Assembly (NCBI RefSeq): GCF_040689105.1
Contig: NZ_JBFBVU010000010.1
Coordinates: 1 to 64,000, forward strand
Source: Meridianimarinicoccus marinus
GTDB lineage: Bacteria > Pseudomonadota > Alphaproteobacteria > Rhodobacterales > Rhodobacteraceae
Direction of reading: 5' to 3'
DNA: 64,000 bases
Below the pieces are notes generated by a model. It ran no database searches and was not told where the DNA came from. It saw only the letters and a program-made list of their open reading frames with translations. A program made the translations under genes and the position numbers. Below are positions 16,467 through 25,401 of the stretch, one piece after another; position 1 is the first letter of the stretch; each line of letters starts with the position of its first letter.

Positions 16467-17258
16467 TCAGTGCCCCAGGATCTGGCTCAGGAACAGCTTG
16501 GTCCGCTCGCTCTTGGGATTGTTGAAGAACGGCTCTGGCTCGTTCTGCTCGACGATCTGGCCGGCGTCCATGAAGATCACCCGGTTCGCCACCTGCCGCG
16601 CGAAGCCCATCTCGTGGGTCACGCACAGCATGGTCATGCCGTCCTCGGCCAGCTCGATCATGGTGTCGAGAACTTCCTTGATCATCTCGGGGTCCAGCGC
16701 CGAGGTCGGCTCGTCGAACAGCATGATCTTGGGTTTCATGCACAGCGACCGCGCAATCGCCACGCGCTGCTGCTGACCGCCCGACAGCTGGCCGGGATAC
16801 TTGTTGGCCTGATCGGGGATCTTCACCTTTTCCAGGAAGTGCATCGCGGTGGCTTCGGCCTCGCGCTTGGGGATCTTGCGGACCCAGATCGGCGCCAGCG
16901 TGCAGTTTTCCAGAATCGTCAGATGCGGGAACAGGTTGAAATGCTGAAAGCACATGCCAACTTCGGACCGGATCTTGTCGATGTTCTTCAGATCCGACGA
17001 CAGCAGGGTACCATCGACCGAGATCGATCCGGCCTGATGTTCCTCAAGCGCGTTGATGCAGCGGATCAGCGTCGATTTCCCCGACCCCGAGGGGCCGCAG
17101 ATCACGATGCGTTCGCCGCGATAGACGGTCAGGTCGATGTCACGCAGCACGTGGAACTGGCCGTACCACTTGTTCATGCCGCTGATTTCGATGGCGACCT
17201 CGTCCGAGATGCGCATCTGGCCCGGGGCAGCGGGGGCAGCGTCGATGGGGTGGCTCAT
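16467..17258 (-). CDS. aapP: General L-amino acid ABC transporter, ATP-binding protein
   Basis: 263 aa from ATG 17258 (MSHPIDAAP); the longer open frame upstream overlaps aapM and is not used. ATPase of the polar amino acid uptake family: Walker A GPSGSGKST, Q-loop MCFQHFNLFPH, signature LSGGQQQRVAIARS, Walker B IMLFDEPTSALD and H-loop VTHEMGF. It powers import through AapQ/AapM. Gene order aapJ-aapQ-aapM-aapP on one strand with tight spacing (10 nt to aapM) supports the name. Confidence 0.95.
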   Translation of the reverse strand: MSHPIDAAPAAPGQMRISDEVAIEISGMNKWYGQFHVLRDIDLTVYRGERIVICGPSGSGKSTLIRCINALEEHQAGSISVDGTLLSSDLKNIDKIRSEVGMCFQHFNLFPHLTILENCTLAPIWVRKIPKREAEATAMHFLEKVKIPDQANKYPGQLSGGQQQRVAIARSLCMKPKIMLFDEPTSALDPEMIKEVLDTMIELAEDGMTMLCVTHEMGFARQVANRVIFMDAGQIVEQNEPEPFFNNPKSERTKLFLSQILGH

Positions 17259-17268
17259 GACGGGCTCC

Positions 17269-18567
17269 TTAACGATGATCGGTGGCCAGCTTGCGCTCCA
17301 GCCATTGAGAATATTGCGAGATGCCGTAGCAGAAGACGAAGAACAGGACGCCGGCGAAGCCCAGAAGCTCCCAGTAGACCCCGAACCATTCGGTCGAGGA
17401 CAGGATCGGGCCACGGATCATTCCGATCACGTCGAACATCGAGATGATCGACACCAGTGTGGTGTCCTTGAACAGGCCGATAGCGATGTTCACGATCGAG
17501 GGGATCGAGATTTTCAGGGCCTGCGGCAGCACGATCAACCGCATCTTCTGCCAGTAGTCCAGACCCAGGCTGTCTCCGGCCTCGTACTGGCCCTTGGGCA
17601 GGGCCGCCAGACCGCCACGGATGGCTTCGGCCATATAGGCGGCGGCGAACAGGGTGACCATGATGATGACCCGCAGCATCAGGTCGAAATTGGTACCCGG
17701 CGGCAGGAAATAGGCCAGCATCACCGAGGCCACGAACAGCAGCGTGATCAGCGGCACACCGCGGACGAACTCGATGAAGACCACGCAGATCATCTTGATG
17801 ATCGGCAAGCTCGATTGCCGACCCAGCGCCAGCAGGATGCCCAGCGGCAGCGACAGGGCGATGCCGCTGGTGCCGAGGATGAAGTTGATCATGAAGCCGC
17901 CGATCTCGCGGCTGGCCACCGGCGTAAGGGCCAGTGGCAGCACGCTGGCCAGCGCATCGGCAAGGGGGGCTGTCAGCACGATCCAGAAGGCCATGGCGGC
18001 GGCCAATGCGGCCACCATCGCCCCGAAGAACGACTTGTCCTCCAGCACCCGGAACACCAGAAACCCGACGACCACGCCGACCAGCGCCATGACCGGGATC
18101 CACAACGTGCCGCCCCAGATCAGCCAGTAGGTCAGGAACGGATAGAGCCCGGTGAACCACAGCATCTTGCGCGGCAATCCGAAATACAGCACCGGCGCCA
18201 GCGCCACGAACAGCAGCACGAAGGCGATGGCGGCGCGGCCGTAGTGCTCGGGCGGGTAGTTGCCGAAGACCAGTTGCGGCCAGCGTTCCTCGATCACCGC
18301 CCAGCAGGCGGCATTGACGCCCTGCAACTGCTCGCGGCAATCGCGGATCGACGAGGCGTCCCAGACGCCATTGGCGACCCAGGGCACGATGGCGGCCAGC
18401 AAGGCATAGATGACGTAGAGCGTGATCAGCGTCATGATCGAATTGCCGATCGAGCTGAACAGGTTGGTGCGCAGCCAGCCGATCAGCCCGGCCTGCGACA
18501 CCGGCGGGGCCTGCGGCGGAAGCGGGTCGTGGCGGACGAATGCAACGGAGTGATCGCCTTGGGACAT
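17269..18567 (-). CDS. aapM: General L-amino acid ABC transporter, permease AapM
   Basis: 432 aa inner-membrane permease. Several membrane helices precede the BPD_transp_1 domain, whose coupling (EAA) loop is visible as EAGDSLGLDYWQKMRLIVLPQALK. It is longer than ordinary His/Gln-type permeases, as in the Aap family of alphaproteobacteria, because of an extra N-terminal multi-helix region containing two Cys (IRDCREQLQGVNAACW). It forms a heterodimer with AapQ. The start is 1 nt from the aapQ stop, so the two are translationally linked. Confidence 0.93.
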   Translation of the reverse strand: MSQGDHSVAFVRHDPLPPQAPPVSQAGLIGWLRTNLFSSIGNSIMTLITLYVIYALLAAIVPWVANGVWDASSIRDCREQLQGVNAACWAVIEERWPQLVFGNYPPEHYGRAAIAFVLLFVALAPVLYFGLPRKMLWFTGLYPFLTYWLIWGGTLWIPVMALVGVVVGFLVFRVLEDKSFFGAMVAALAAAMAFWIVLTAPLADALASVLPLALTPVASREIGGFMINFILGTSGIALSLPLGILLALGRQSSLPIIKMICVVFIEFVRGVPLITLLFVASVMLAYFLPPGTNFDLMLRVIIMVTLFAAAYMAEAIRGGLAALPKGQYEAGDSLGLDYWQKMRLIVLPQALKISIPSIVNIAIGLFKDTTLVSIISMFDVIGMIRGPILSSTEWFGVYWELLGFAGVLFFVFCYGISQYSQWLERKLATDHR

Positions 18568-18568
18568 C

Positions 18569-19783
18569 TCAGCGCTCCTTCAGCTTCACGGCGTTGTTAT
18601 AGAGGTTCATCACCCCCGAGATCGCCAGCGAGATCAGCAGATAGAACAGCATCAGCAGCAGCACCGCCTCGAAACTGCGGCCGGTCTGGTTCAGGGTGAT
18701 CCCGCCCAGCGTGCCGGTGATGTCCATATAGCCGATGGCGGCGGCGAGCGACGAGTTCTTGGTCAGGTTCAGGTACTGCGAGATCAGCGGCGGGATGATG
18801 ACCCGCAGGGCCTGCGGCAGGATGACCAGACGCATGATCTTGCCGGGGCGCATTCCCAGAGCGGCGGCGGCCTCGGTCTGGCCCTTGCTGACGGCCATGA
18901 TGCCCGCCCGCACGTTCTCGGCAATGAAGGCCCCGGTATAGAGCGCCAGCGCCCACCACAGGGCAATGAGCGAACCCTGGACCTTCAGCCCGCCCTGAAA
19001 GTTGAAGCCCTTGAGTTCGGGGGTGTCCAGGCCGATGGGCGATCCCATCACGAAATAGGCGATCAGGGCGGGTACGAAAAACAGGCCAAGCGACAGTTGC
19101 AGCACCGGAAGTTCGCGCCCAGTGTCGTACAGCAGCTTGGTGGCAAAGCGGCGCAGGAAAAGGATGCCGATGATCGAGGCCAGGAACACCGCGACGACGA
19201 CGCCCGAGCCGGCCTCCCAGACCGGCGCCGGCACATAGACGCCCCGGTTGGTGAAGGCCATCATGTCAAGCACCATCGACGCCGAGGCATCGTCACCGCG
19301 AAAGTCGCGCGGGCTTGGCAGGGCGTTGGACATCACCGAGAAGATGATGAGGATCCAGATCAGCACCGGCACGTTGCGGAAGATCTCGACGTAGACCGAC
19401 ATGACCTTGGCCAGCAGCCAGTTCTTCGACAACCGCAGCACCCCGACCACGACCCCGATGATCGTGGCGGTGATACAGCCCAGAAAGGCGACCAGCAGAG
19501 TGTTGAGAATGCCGACCATCGCGGCGCGCAGGTGGGTGTCGGTGCTGACGAAGGGGATCAGTTTCTGGTTGATGTCGTAGCCGGCCTGCTCGCCCAGGAA
19601 CTTGAACGAAATGTCCTGCCCCAATGCGGCCAGGTTCTGCGTCGCATTCCAGATCAGCCAGCCAAAGAAAAAGACAATCGCAAGGAAGGCGATGATCTGG
19701 AAGGTGATCCCGCGATAACGGGTATCGTTGACGAGCATGCTCAGTCGGAAAGCAGGCTGCGCCGGATCGCTGATACTGGTCAT
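18569..19783 (-). CDS. aapQ: General L-amino acid ABC transporter, permease AapQ
   Basis: 404 aa from ATG 19783 (MTSISDPAQ); the open frame extends to 19945 without support. Polytopic permease with an N-terminal helix (about 27-46), a large insertion between early helices typical of AapQ, and the EAA loop TEAAAALGMRPGKIMRLVILPQALR near the C-terminus. Partner of AapM. It is separated from aapJ by a 119-nt gap holding a strong hairpin, which probably keeps permease expression below that of the binding protein. Confidence 0.93.
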   Translation of the reverse strand: MTSISDPAQPAFRLSMLVNDTRYRGITFQIIAFLAIVFFFGWLIWNATQNLAALGQDISFKFLGEQAGYDINQKLIPFVSTDTHLRAAMVGILNTLLVAFLGCITATIIGVVVGVLRLSKNWLLAKVMSVYVEIFRNVPVLIWILIIFSVMSNALPSPRDFRGDDASASMVLDMMAFTNRGVYVPAPVWEAGSGVVVAVFLASIIGILFLRRFATKLLYDTGRELPVLQLSLGLFFVPALIAYFVMGSPIGLDTPELKGFNFQGGLKVQGSLIALWWALALYTGAFIAENVRAGIMAVSKGQTEAAAALGMRPGKIMRLVILPQALRVIIPPLISQYLNLTKNSSLAAAIGYMDITGTLGGITLNQTGRSFEAVLLLMLFYLLISLAISGVMNLYNNAVKLKER

Positions 19784-19865
19784 GAGGTTATCCTTCGTTC
19801 GGCAGGGCTGCTGTGCCGAGGGCGCGCAAGAGCGGCGCGGATGGGGCCAGCCCCCCGAATGGAAC

Positions 19866-19893
19866 GGGGCGGCGGACCCACATCCGCCGCCCC
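19866..19893 (-). terminator. Hairpin between aapJ and aapQ (attenuator)
   Basis: GGGGCGGCGGA (19866-19876) pairs with TCCGCCGCCCC (19883-19893) around a 6-nt loop, 9 nt after the aapJ stop. No U tract follows, so partial termination or 3'-end protection of the aapJ message is more likely than complete termination. Confidence 0.65.
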
Positions 19894-19902
19894 CTGACGA
19901 TC

Positions 19903-20919
19903 TTACCGGAACGGCGGCGAATACAGCAGCCCGCCATCGATCCATTGTGCGTTCAGACCGCGCGCCAGACCGATCGGCGTGTTCTGACCGATGTGACGCT
20001 CGAAGATCTCGCCATAGTTGCCGCCGGCGGCAATGGCGTTCCTGCCCCAGTCGGGCGACAGGCCCAGCATTTCACCCAGCGAGCCTTCGGTACCGAGGAG
20101 CCGGTTCACTTCCGGGTTGGTGGTCCCGGCCGACAGTTCCTCGATATTGGCCGAGGTGATGCCCAGCTCTTCGGCGGCGATCAGCGCATTCAGGGTCCAG
20201 CGGATCACGTCACCCCAGTTGTTGTCGCCATGGCGGACCAGCGGGCCCAGCGGCTCTTTCGAGATGATTTCCGGCAGGATCACATGCGCCGAAGGATCCT
20301 CGAATGCCGCGCGGGTCGCGGCCAGACCCGAGGCATCGGTGGTGTAGACGTCACAGGCGCCGGCCAGATACTGCTGCTGGGCTTCCGAGGGTGTGGAGAT
20401 CGGCACCGGCTCGTAGCTGATGTTGTTGGTGCGGAAGAAATCCGCGAGGTTCAGCTCGGTGGTGGTGCCGGACTGGATGCAAACGGTGGCGCCATCCAGT
20501 TCCTTGGCCGAGCTGACGCCCAGTTCCTTCGGCACCAGGAAGCCCTGACCGTCGTAATAGTTGATGCCCCCGAATTCGAGCTTCAGATCCACATCGCGCG
20601 AGAAGGTCCAGGTGGTGTTGCGCGCAAGCATGTCGATCTCGCCCGAGTTCAGCACCTCGAAGCGAACCTTGTTTGTGGTCGGCGTGAAATCAACGGCGGT
20701 GGGGTCGCCCAGAACCGCAGCGGCCACGGCACGGCAGACAGCCACGTCGAATCCTTGCCAGTCGCCCTGCGCGTCCTGCGAAGCAAATCCGACGAGGCCG
20801 GTGCTGATCCCGCAGTTCAGCTTTCCGCGTGCTTTCACGTCTTCCAGCGTGTCCGCCGCCACGGCGCCGGCAGCCAGGCCGGCGAGGGCAATGGTGCCAA
20901 GGAGTACGTTTGTCTTCAT
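19903..20919 (-). CDS. aapJ: General L-amino acid ABC transporter, periplasmic binding protein
   Basis: 338 aa from ATG 20919. A Sec signal peptide is clear (MKTNVLLGTIALAGLAAGAV, cleavage probably after AVA), then the SBP_bac_3 fold beginning TLEDVKARGKLNCG, with FDVAVCRAVAAAV, ARNTTWTFSRD and CDVYTTDASGLAATR as family blocks. Two Cys (in LNCG and AVCR) may form a disulfide. It binds a broad range of L-amino acids in the periplasm and delivers them to AapQM. It is first in the operon. The upstream 200 nt contain a repeated TTTGACC element that may be a regulatory site. Confidence 0.95.
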   Translation of the reverse strand: MKTNVLLGTIALAGLAAGAVAADTLEDVKARGKLNCGISTGLVGFASQDAQGDWQGFDVAVCRAVAAAVLGDPTAVDFTPTTNKVRFEVLNSGEIDMLARNTTWTFSRDVDLKLEFGGINYYDGQGFLVPKELGVSSAKELDGATVCIQSGTTTELNLADFFRTNNISYEPVPISTPSEAQQQYLAGACDVYTTDASGLAATRAAFEDPSAHVILPEIISKEPLGPLVRHGDNNWGDVIRWTLNALIAAEELGITSANIEELSAGTTNPEVNRLLGTEGSLGEMLGLSPDWGRNAIAAGGNYGEIFERHIGQNTPIGLARGLNAQWIDGGLLYSPPFR

Positions 20920-21129
20920 GTCTACCTCTTCCTGATGGTCCGCAACTTGCGCGGTTCGGCTCCCGTTTGTCGGGATGCCATGCATGGTCCGGTCCCGGTT
21001 GTCTCCGGGTCCGGTCAAACCTTGGTCAAAAGCCCAATGGACAGTCAAGGGGGGGAGTTGGCGAGAAAGTTGAATACGTTGCGCGCAGTGGACCGGTTTC
21101 GAAACTGCCCTGTTTCCGGGCGGATTTTG
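20920..21129 (-). promoter_or_regulatory. aapJ upstream region
   Basis: 210 nt between the ATP12 stop and aapJ. On the minus strand CTTGACTG, TTTTGACCAAGG and TTTGACCGG follow each other within about 45 nt (roughly 21000-21050), a repeated TTGAC core that could be overlapping promoter -35 elements or a bound operator. No clean -10 box or sigma54 -24/-12 pair was found. Confidence 0.35.
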
Positions 21130-21840
21130 TCAGCCGGTGACCAAATCGTAAAAGCGTGCTGCATCTGCGAAGGCCTGTGCCTTCCGCGCGGCGGCCTCCT
21201 GCGCTTCCTCATCCTGGCCCCATTGCTCGGCCTGCCAGTCCTCGTCCAGACGCGACCAAGCCCAGATATCCTTGCGATTCCAGCGGGGGTCCAGGGATGC
21301 AAACCCCAGAACCAAGGACCCGGTCAGCGCCACCAGATCGTGGAAGGCGGTCAGTTGCCAATGCGACAACGCATGTGTTTTTCGCCGCAGCGCAGCGATA
21401 CTGGACTCGGGCTGGGGGACGAACATGACGCCTGCCGCCACGTTCAACTGTGTGTCAAATTCCTGCGCGGCCCAGTCCAGAACCGGATCCCAGGCCGCCG
21501 CCTGACGTTGGATCAATTCTTCCGGATGTTCGGCGCGATAGCACAGAAGATCGCTTTCGCCATAGGCGGCCAGCAGGTCGGCGACCTCGGCAAACTGGAT
21601 CGCCACCTTATCCACCGCCGAATTGGCGGTGCGCGTCATCGGCATGGTCGCGGGCAGGATGGCCTCGTCCTGCGCGTCCCATTCGTCGGCCACCGCGCGG
21701 GCCAGCGCCTCGGTGGGCAGGACCAGCGGCGCCTTGGACGGGGTGCGGATGCCGCGCCCGTCCAGGCGGACCTGGTATCCGCCCTCCGCAGGTTCGACGC
21801 TGGTCTCTTTCCAGAACCGTTTCTGCGCCCATTCAGTCAT
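21130..21840 (-). CDS. ATP12 family chaperone
   Basis: 236 aa. It belongs to the family of mitochondrial Atp12, which chaperones the F1-ATPase alpha subunit; alphaproteobacterial members are assumed to help F1 assembly. Typical blocks: KRFWKETSVEP at the start, YQVRLDGRGIRTPSKAPLVLPT, TANSAVDKV and DLLCYRAEHPEEL. The acidic C-terminus (QWGQDEEAQEAA) is conserved in this group. It overlaps the HAD gene by 8 nt and is last in the rarA-rluA-HAD operon. Confidence 0.93.
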   Translation of the reverse strand: MTEWAQKRFWKETSVEPAEGGYQVRLDGRGIRTPSKAPLVLPTEALARAVADEWDAQDEAILPATMPMTRTANSAVDKVAIQFAEVADLLAAYGESDLLCYRAEHPEELIQRQAAAWDPVLDWAAQEFDTQLNVAAGVMFVPQPESSIAALRRKTHALSHWQLTAFHDLVALTGSLVLGFASLDPRWNRKDIWAWSRLDEDWQAEQWGQDEEAQEAAARKAQAFADAARFYDLVTG

Positions 21841-22522
21841 CGCTCACCCCCAGAACGTCAAGGATCGTTGCGGCCAGATCGCCGGTGTCCTGCACCATGG
21901 CGCGCGGCGACAGCCGTTGCAGGTCGGCCAGCGGGTGATAGCCCCAGCCGACCGCGATGGCGGGAATACCGGCGGCCTGCGCCATTTCCAGATCGAAGAC
22001 CGTGTCGCCGATCATCACCGCGTCGGCTGGATCGCAGCCGGTGTCGCGCAAGGCGGCTTCCAGCATCGCCGGGTGCGGTTTCGACGGGTGATCGTCGGCC
22101 ACCTGCTGGGTCACGAAGCGGCGGCTCAGACCGTGCTGGTCCAGCACATGGGTCAGCCCGCGCCGTGACTTGCCGGTGGCCACGCCCAGCAGCAGCGGCT
22201 CGACCCGCGCCAGCCGGTCCAGCGTTTCGGCAATGCCGGGATAGAGCGGTGCGGTCGCCGCCCCGTCGGCCACTCGCGTTGCGACGAAGGTGTCCTTGTA
22301 GGTCGCGACCATGCCCTCGCGCAGGGTGTCGGACAGATCCGGACAGAGCCGCGCGATCACCAGCGGCAGGGACAGGCCCACCAGTTCCAGCACCGCGCCA
22401 CGCGCTGGCATCTCGCGCCCGACGCTGTCGAAAGCCGCCGCCATGCTGCGCAGGATATGGGCTTGGCTGTCCACCAGCGTGCCATCCACGTCGAAGATCG
22501 CCAGTTTCAGACCGCTGCTCAC
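21833..22522 (-). CDS. HAD-IA family hydrolase (phosphoglycolate phosphatase-like)
   Basis: 229 aa. HAD motif I FDVDGTLVDSQ has the nucleophile and acid/base aspartates; motif II is GVATGKSRRG, the motif III Lys is in HPSKPHPAML, and motif IV is MIGDTVFDLEMA. The cap between motifs I and II is of the C1 type, as in Gph and PpaX. It overlaps the pseudouridine synthase gene by 4 nt and ATP12 by 8 nt. The substrate is probably a small phosphate ester and cannot be fixed from sequence. Confidence 0.88.
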   Translation of the reverse strand: MSSGLKLAIFDVDGTLVDSQAHILRSMAAAFDSVGREMPARGAVLELVGLSLPLVIARLCPDLSDTLREGMVATYKDTFVATRVADGAATAPLYPGIAETLDRLARVEPLLLGVATGKSRRGLTHVLDQHGLSRRFVTQQVADDHPSKPHPAMLEAALRDTGCDPADAVMIGDTVFDLEMAQAAGIPAIAVGWGYHPLADLQRLSPRAMVQDTGDLAATILDVLGVSDD

Positions 22523-23559
22523 AGGAAGTCCTCGAACGGATCTTCCGGCACATCGGCCTCGCGCCAGTCGAATTCCTTCCAGGTGCGCTTCATGTGCGCC
22601 GGCAGCGGCGCGGTCACGGTCACGCGGGCGCCGGTCACCGGGTGGTCGAAACTGATCGAGCGGGCATGCAGGTGCAGCTTGCGCGAGATGTCCCCGCCCA
22701 GTTGCGCGCCCCAGCCGTCGCCGAGGTTTTCCTGCCCCGAGCCGCCGTATTTTCCGTCACCGATGATCGGATGCCCCAGTTCGGCCATATGCGCGCGCAG
22801 CTGGTGGGTGCGCCCGGTGATCGGCACCAGCGCCACCCAGGCCGTGCGCTTGGCCAGCGCCGAGAGCACCGCGTAATCGGTGGTGGCGTGTTTGGCGTCC
22901 GGCGTGCTGTCCACCTCGCGCGGGTGGAGGCAATGCATCTTCTCGCCCTCGCCGCGCGGCCCGTGCCCAGGCGCCTTGACCAGGCCATACTTCACGGTGC
23001 CCATCTGCGGATGCGGCACCCCGGCCACGGCGGCCCAATAGATCTTGCGGGTGCTGCGGGCGCGGAAGGCCTTGGTCAGATCGGTGGCCGCCGCCCCGGT
23101 GCGGGCCAGCAGCAACACGCCCGAGGTGTCCTTGTCGAGCCGGTGCACCAGCCGCGGTTTCAGCGGCTTGTCATAGCGCAGCGCCTCGGCCAGCCCGTCG
23201 ACGTGGCGGGTCTGTCCGCTGCCGCCCTGGCTGGGCAGGCCGGGCGGCTTGTTGATGGCGAGGATGTGGTCGTCCCGGTACAGCACCATATCCTGCATCA
23301 TCCGGGTGTCGGCCTCGGACAGGCGCGGGGCCTCGGGCTTGGGCGCGGCCTCGGCAGGCAGCGGTGGGATGCGCACGGTCTGGCCCGGCGCGACCCGGCT
23401 TGAGGCCTTCACCCGTCCGCCATCGACGCGGATCTCGCCCTTGCGGCACAGTTTCTCGATCCGGCCCTGGCTGATCTGCGGGAAATGGCGGCGGAACCAG
23501 CGGTCCAGCCGCTGTTCGGCCTCGTCGGCGCCTACCTGGCGCATCTGCACTCCGCTCAT
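22519..23559 (-). CDS. RluA-family 23S rRNA pseudouridine synthase
   Basis: 346 aa. An N-terminal S4 RNA-binding domain (about residues 15-70, RLDRWFRRHFPQ) precedes the RluA catalytic domain. The active-site motif is PRLVHRLDKDTSG, with the invariant Asp, and downstream blocks KIYWAAVAG, TDYAVLSAL and ITGRTHQLRAHM are canonical. The architecture fits RluC/RluD-type enzymes; RluC is likely, but target uridines cannot be assigned. It starts inside an ATGA overlap with a 22-codon ORF and ends overlapping the HAD gene. Confidence 0.92.
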   Translation of the reverse strand: MSGVQMRQVGADEAEQRLDRWFRRHFPQISQGRIEKLCRKGEIRVDGGRVKASSRVAPGQTVRIPPLPAEAAPKPEAPRLSEADTRMMQDMVLYRDDHILAINKPPGLPSQGGSGQTRHVDGLAEALRYDKPLKPRLVHRLDKDTSGVLLLARTGAAATDLTKAFRARSTRKIYWAAVAGVPHPQMGTVKYGLVKAPGHGPRGEGEKMHCLHPREVDSTPDAKHATTDYAVLSALAKRTAWVALVPITGRTHQLRAHMAELGHPIIGDGKYGGSGQENLGDGWGAQLGGDISRKLHLHARSISFDHPVTGARVTVTAPLPAHMKRTWKEFDWREADVPEDPFEDFL

Positions 23560-23624
23560 GCGACCCCCATCGGGTTTCGGGCGGCCCCTGCGGCGCGCGC
23601 GTCTTTTGCTGCTGTCTTGAACAT
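23556..23624 (-). CDS. Possible 22-aa ORF upstream of the pseudouridine synthase
   Basis: ATG 23624 to TGA 23556-23558 encodes 22 residues (MFKTAAKDARAAGAARNPMG...) and overlaps the next start by ATGA. The upstream AAAGAGAAAG is purine-rich and could bind ribosomes. It lies 31 nt after rarA, where some relatives carry crcB as I recall, but it has no CrcB features. It could be a coupling mini-cistron or chance. Confidence 0.25.
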   Translation of the reverse strand: MFKTAAKDARAAGAARNPMGVA

Positions 23625-23655
23625 GGGCTTTCTCTTTCCCGGGACGGCAGGCTTG

Positions 23656-24969
23656 TCAACCGCCTTGGCGCTTGGCACGCAGCTTCGCGAAATAGGCGGT
23701 GCGCTTGGCCAGATCGCGTTCGAAGCCGCGTTCGACAGGCTGGTAGAGGCTGGGCCGCTCCATCCCGTCAGGAAAATAGTTCTGGCCCGAAAACCCGTCC
23801 TCGGCGTCATGGTCATAGGCGTAGCCGTCACCATAGCCCTGATCCTTCATCAGCCCAGTGGGCGCGTTCAGGATGTGCTTTGGCGGCGGTGCCGAGCCGC
23901 TGTCTTTGGCCAGCTTGCGCGCCGCCTTGTAGCCAGCGTAGGCGGCGTTGGATTTCGGGGCCAGCGCCAGATAGACCACCGCCTGCGCCAGCGCCAACTC
24001 TCCCTCGGGGCTGCCCAGCCGTTCGTAGACATCCCATGCGCCCAGGCACAGGGTCTGGGCCTGCGGGTCGGCCAGGCCGATATCCTCGACCGCCATGCGG
24101 GTGATGCGGCGGGCCAGATAGCGCGGGTCTTCGCCGCCTTCCAGCATGCGCGCCAGCCAATACAATGCGGCGTCGGGATCCGACCCGCGCACCGATTTGT
24201 GCAGCGCCGAGATCAGGTTGTAATGGGCGTCGCCGGATTTGTCATATTGCGCCGCCCGCCGGGCCAGCCGCGCCGACAGCGCCTTGGGATCGATCGGCGT
24301 CTTCAGCTTCCAGCTGAGCACGGTTTCGGCAAGGTTCAGCATCGCCCGCCCGTCGCCATCGGCCATCTCGACCAGCGCGGCGCGGGCGGCCTCGGTCAGC
24401 GGCAGGGGCTGGCCTTCGACCTCTTCGGCGCGCACCAGCAAGGCCTCCAGCGCCGGGGCTTCCAGCCGCATCAGCACCACCACCTGCGCCCGCGACAGCA
24501 GTGCTGCGTTCAATTCGAACGAGGGGTTTTCCGTGGTCGCGCCCACCAGCAGGATGGTGCCGTCTTCCATGTGCGGCAGAAAACTGTCCTGCTGTGCCTT
24601 GTTGAAGCGGTGGATCTCGTCCACGAACAGCAGCGTCCCCTGCCCGTTACCACGGCGCAGCTTGGCGGCCTCGAAGACCTTTTTCAACTCTTGCACGCCC
24701 GAGAAGATGGCGCTGATCTGCACGAAACTCATGTCGGTCTCGTGGGCCAGCAGCCGCGCGATGGTTGTCTTGCCCACCCCCGGCGGCCCCCAGAGGATCA
24801 ACGAGCCCAGCCGCCCGGAGGCCAGCATCGCGCCCAGCGGCGCGTCGGGGCCCAGAACCCCCTCTTGCCCCACAACCTCGGCCAGGGCCGCCGGGCGCAG
24901 CCGGTCGGCCAGCGGGCGCAGGCCGGTGTCAGGCGCGTCCGGGGCGCCACTGGAAAACAGGTCAACCAT
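23656..24969 (-). CDS. rarA: Replication-associated recombination protein A (RarA/MgsA)
   Basis: 437 aa AAA+ ATPase of the clamp-loader clade, acting at stalled replication forks. Walker A is GPPGVGKTT, Walker B LLFVDEIHRF, sensor 1 GATTENPSFE, and the Arg finger region is LNAALLSRAQV. The C-terminal MgsA_C tetramerisation domain includes DARYYLARR-like DPRYLARRITR and the tail QNYFPDGMERPSLYQP. The length is normal. It begins 3 nt after the DUF3052 frame ends, indicating an operon. Confidence 0.95.
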   Translation of the reverse strand: MVDLFSSGAPDAPDTGLRPLADRLRPAALAEVVGQEGVLGPDAPLGAMLASGRLGSLILWGPPGVGKTTIARLLAHETDMSFVQISAIFSGVQELKKVFEAAKLRRGNGQGTLLFVDEIHRFNKAQQDSFLPHMEDGTILLVGATTENPSFELNAALLSRAQVVVLMRLEAPALEALLVRAEEVEGQPLPLTEAARAALVEMADGDGRAMLNLAETVLSWKLKTPIDPKALSARLARRAAQYDKSGDAHYNLISALHKSVRGSDPDAALYWLARMLEGGEDPRYLARRITRMAVEDIGLADPQAQTLCLGAWDVYERLGSPEGELALAQAVVYLALAPKSNAAYAGYKAARKLAKDSGSAPPPKHILNAPTGLMKDQGYGDGYAYDHDAEDGFSGQNYFPDGMERPSLYQPVERGFERDLAKRTAYFAKLRAKRQGG

Positions 24970-24972
24970 GGC

Positions 24973-25373
24973 TCAGCCTTTCCGCTTGAGGAACTTCAGC
25001 GCCGACCAATCCGCATCCACCGCGCAAACCTTCACATCGACCCAGCCCATCGGCAACACCGCCGTGCGAAGGTCGTCTTCGGTGATCCCCCGTGCAGTGG
25101 CGAGGATTTCTTGGCCCAGGAGACCCAAAGCATCCCGCCCGCCCGCAGGCGCGGCAGGGCTTCGGCGATGGTCTGGGCGATGTCGTCGGGACCGGTCAGA
25201 AACAGGTGGATCGCGTCGAGATCGCACGCGCGCGACTCTTCAAAGGTCACCCCTTCGACGCCCGCCAGAAGGTCGCCGTAGTGGTCCGGTGCGGCCACCA
25301 GACCGACGCGGAAACCCGGCTTGAAGCCCAGCTTCCTGTACAAGGGTTTTCCTGAGTATCCTGCCTGAGCCAT
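24973..25373 (-). pseudogene. DUF3052 family protein, single-base frameshift
   Basis: From ATG 25373 the frame gives MAQAGYSGKPLYRKLGFKPG and continues through GGMLWVSWAKKSSP, as expected for DUF3052 proteins. It then derails near 25097. The other frame supplies the expected C-terminus TARGITEDDLR... DVKVCAVDADWSALKF, ending at 24973. Adding one base between 25097 and 25098 restores one continuous about 134-aa protein. The rest is undamaged, so this is either a very recent mutation or a sequencing error. The family has no established function. It is the first gene of the rarA operon. Confidence 0.75.
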
Positions 25374-25401
25374 GGCGCCACTGTAGTCCTGTCCGGCCAA
25401 G

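Noticed and set aside
19813..23403. 1196-codon plus-strand frame across aapJ, ATP12, HAD and rluA genes
   Set aside because: Antisense shadow crossing four real genes and their junctions; no ribosome-binding site or recognisable fold.
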